Positions 63,967 through 64,000 of a DNA stretch of 64,000 nucleotides are shown piece after piece. Source of the DNA: Bacillus thuringiensis (GTDB taxonomy: Bacteria > Bacillota > Bacilli > Bacillales > Bacillaceae_G); contig NZ_CP155560.1 in assembly GCF_022095615.2 (NCBI RefSeq), forward strand, positions 491,995 to 555,994. Reading direction: 5' to 3'. The notes below the pieces were generated by a model that saw only the letters and a program-made list of their open reading frames with translations, was not told the DNA's origin and made no database searches. The stretch's first letter is position 1, and the number at the start of each line of letters is the position of its first letter. Made by a program: the position numbers and the translations under genes.

Positions 63967-64000
63967 ACTATATATAATTATTTCACTGCCTCTTTTAATT

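Overview
The window looks like an accessory stretch of a Bacillus cereus group chromosome (B. cereus / B. thuringiensis / B. anthracis / B. mycoides). The DNA is AT-rich with Firmicutes-type AGGAGG ribosome sites. It holds an LPXTG-anchored MucBP adhesin, SLH-domain surface proteins, an alpha/beta small acid-soluble spore protein, YjcZ and YhcN/YlaJ sporulation proteins, a class A beta-lactamase close to B. cereus group Bla1, an AsnB-type asparagine synthetase, a SatA-like acetyltransferase, and a dxr lying outside the usual uppS-cdsA-dxr context. No rRNA, tRNA or CRISPR array was seen.

Layout. 0-6.3 kb: the 3' part of a cell-wall adhesin with 15 MucBP-like repeats, then a tnpB-only IS605-type element joined to the 5' end of a DJ-1/PfpI (isonitrile hydratase-like) gene. 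6.5-17.4 kb: small lipoprotein and secreted-protein genes, a MntA-HepT toxin-antitoxin pair, relics of NucA/NucB nuclease and IS3 genes, a chemoreceptor with an altered signalling tip, an SASP, a secreted protein behind a Fur-like box, an SLH protein, a PagR-like ArsR regulator and a Nudix hydrolase. 17.4-22.8 kb: a probable defence island (EVE-like/HNH nuclease, zinc-ribbon protein, MazG-like pyrophosphohydrolase, GIY-YIG/DUF2075 helicase) flanked by relics of a zeta-like toxin/ATPase and a protein kinase. 22.9-35 kb: an SgrR-type regulator divergent from an MFS exporter, dxr, a phosphatase, beta-lactamase, a DsbA/MBL/SnoaL cluster beside a TetR relic, and a second SLH protein with 20 PETK repeats.

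35.1-44.9 kb is the most unusual region. A Rap-Phr quorum-sensing cassette lies beside an ImmA-like protease, an ImmR-like repressor and a divergent Cro-like gene with operator palindromes. These are followed by a DnaD-type replication protein, a sigma-region-4/ArpU-like protein, and three signal-less peptidoglycan hydrolases: a CwlT-type muramidase, an M23 peptidase and a GH25 muramidase. The three share a nearly identical C-terminal domain. An XhlA-like protein, a holin-like protein and a broken amidase close the block. No capsid, tail, integrase or intact conjugation gene was seen, so it reads as a lysis module under ICEBs1-like control, or as a prophage/ICE relic reduced to its control and lysis parts.

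45-64 kb is a patchwork of relics (group II intron 3' end, FtsK-type translocase fragment, IS3 orfA, solo IS605-type left ends) and small secreted or membrane proteins. These include a Tyr/His/Gly decapeptide-repeat protein and a 26-residue amphipathic peptide with a cre-like site. Metabolic genes here are TetR, AsnB, SatA-like acetyltransferase and a FAD monooxygenase. A sporulation segment (yhcN-like, yjcZ) was partly duplicated and then shortened, apparently by recombination between small terminator repeats.
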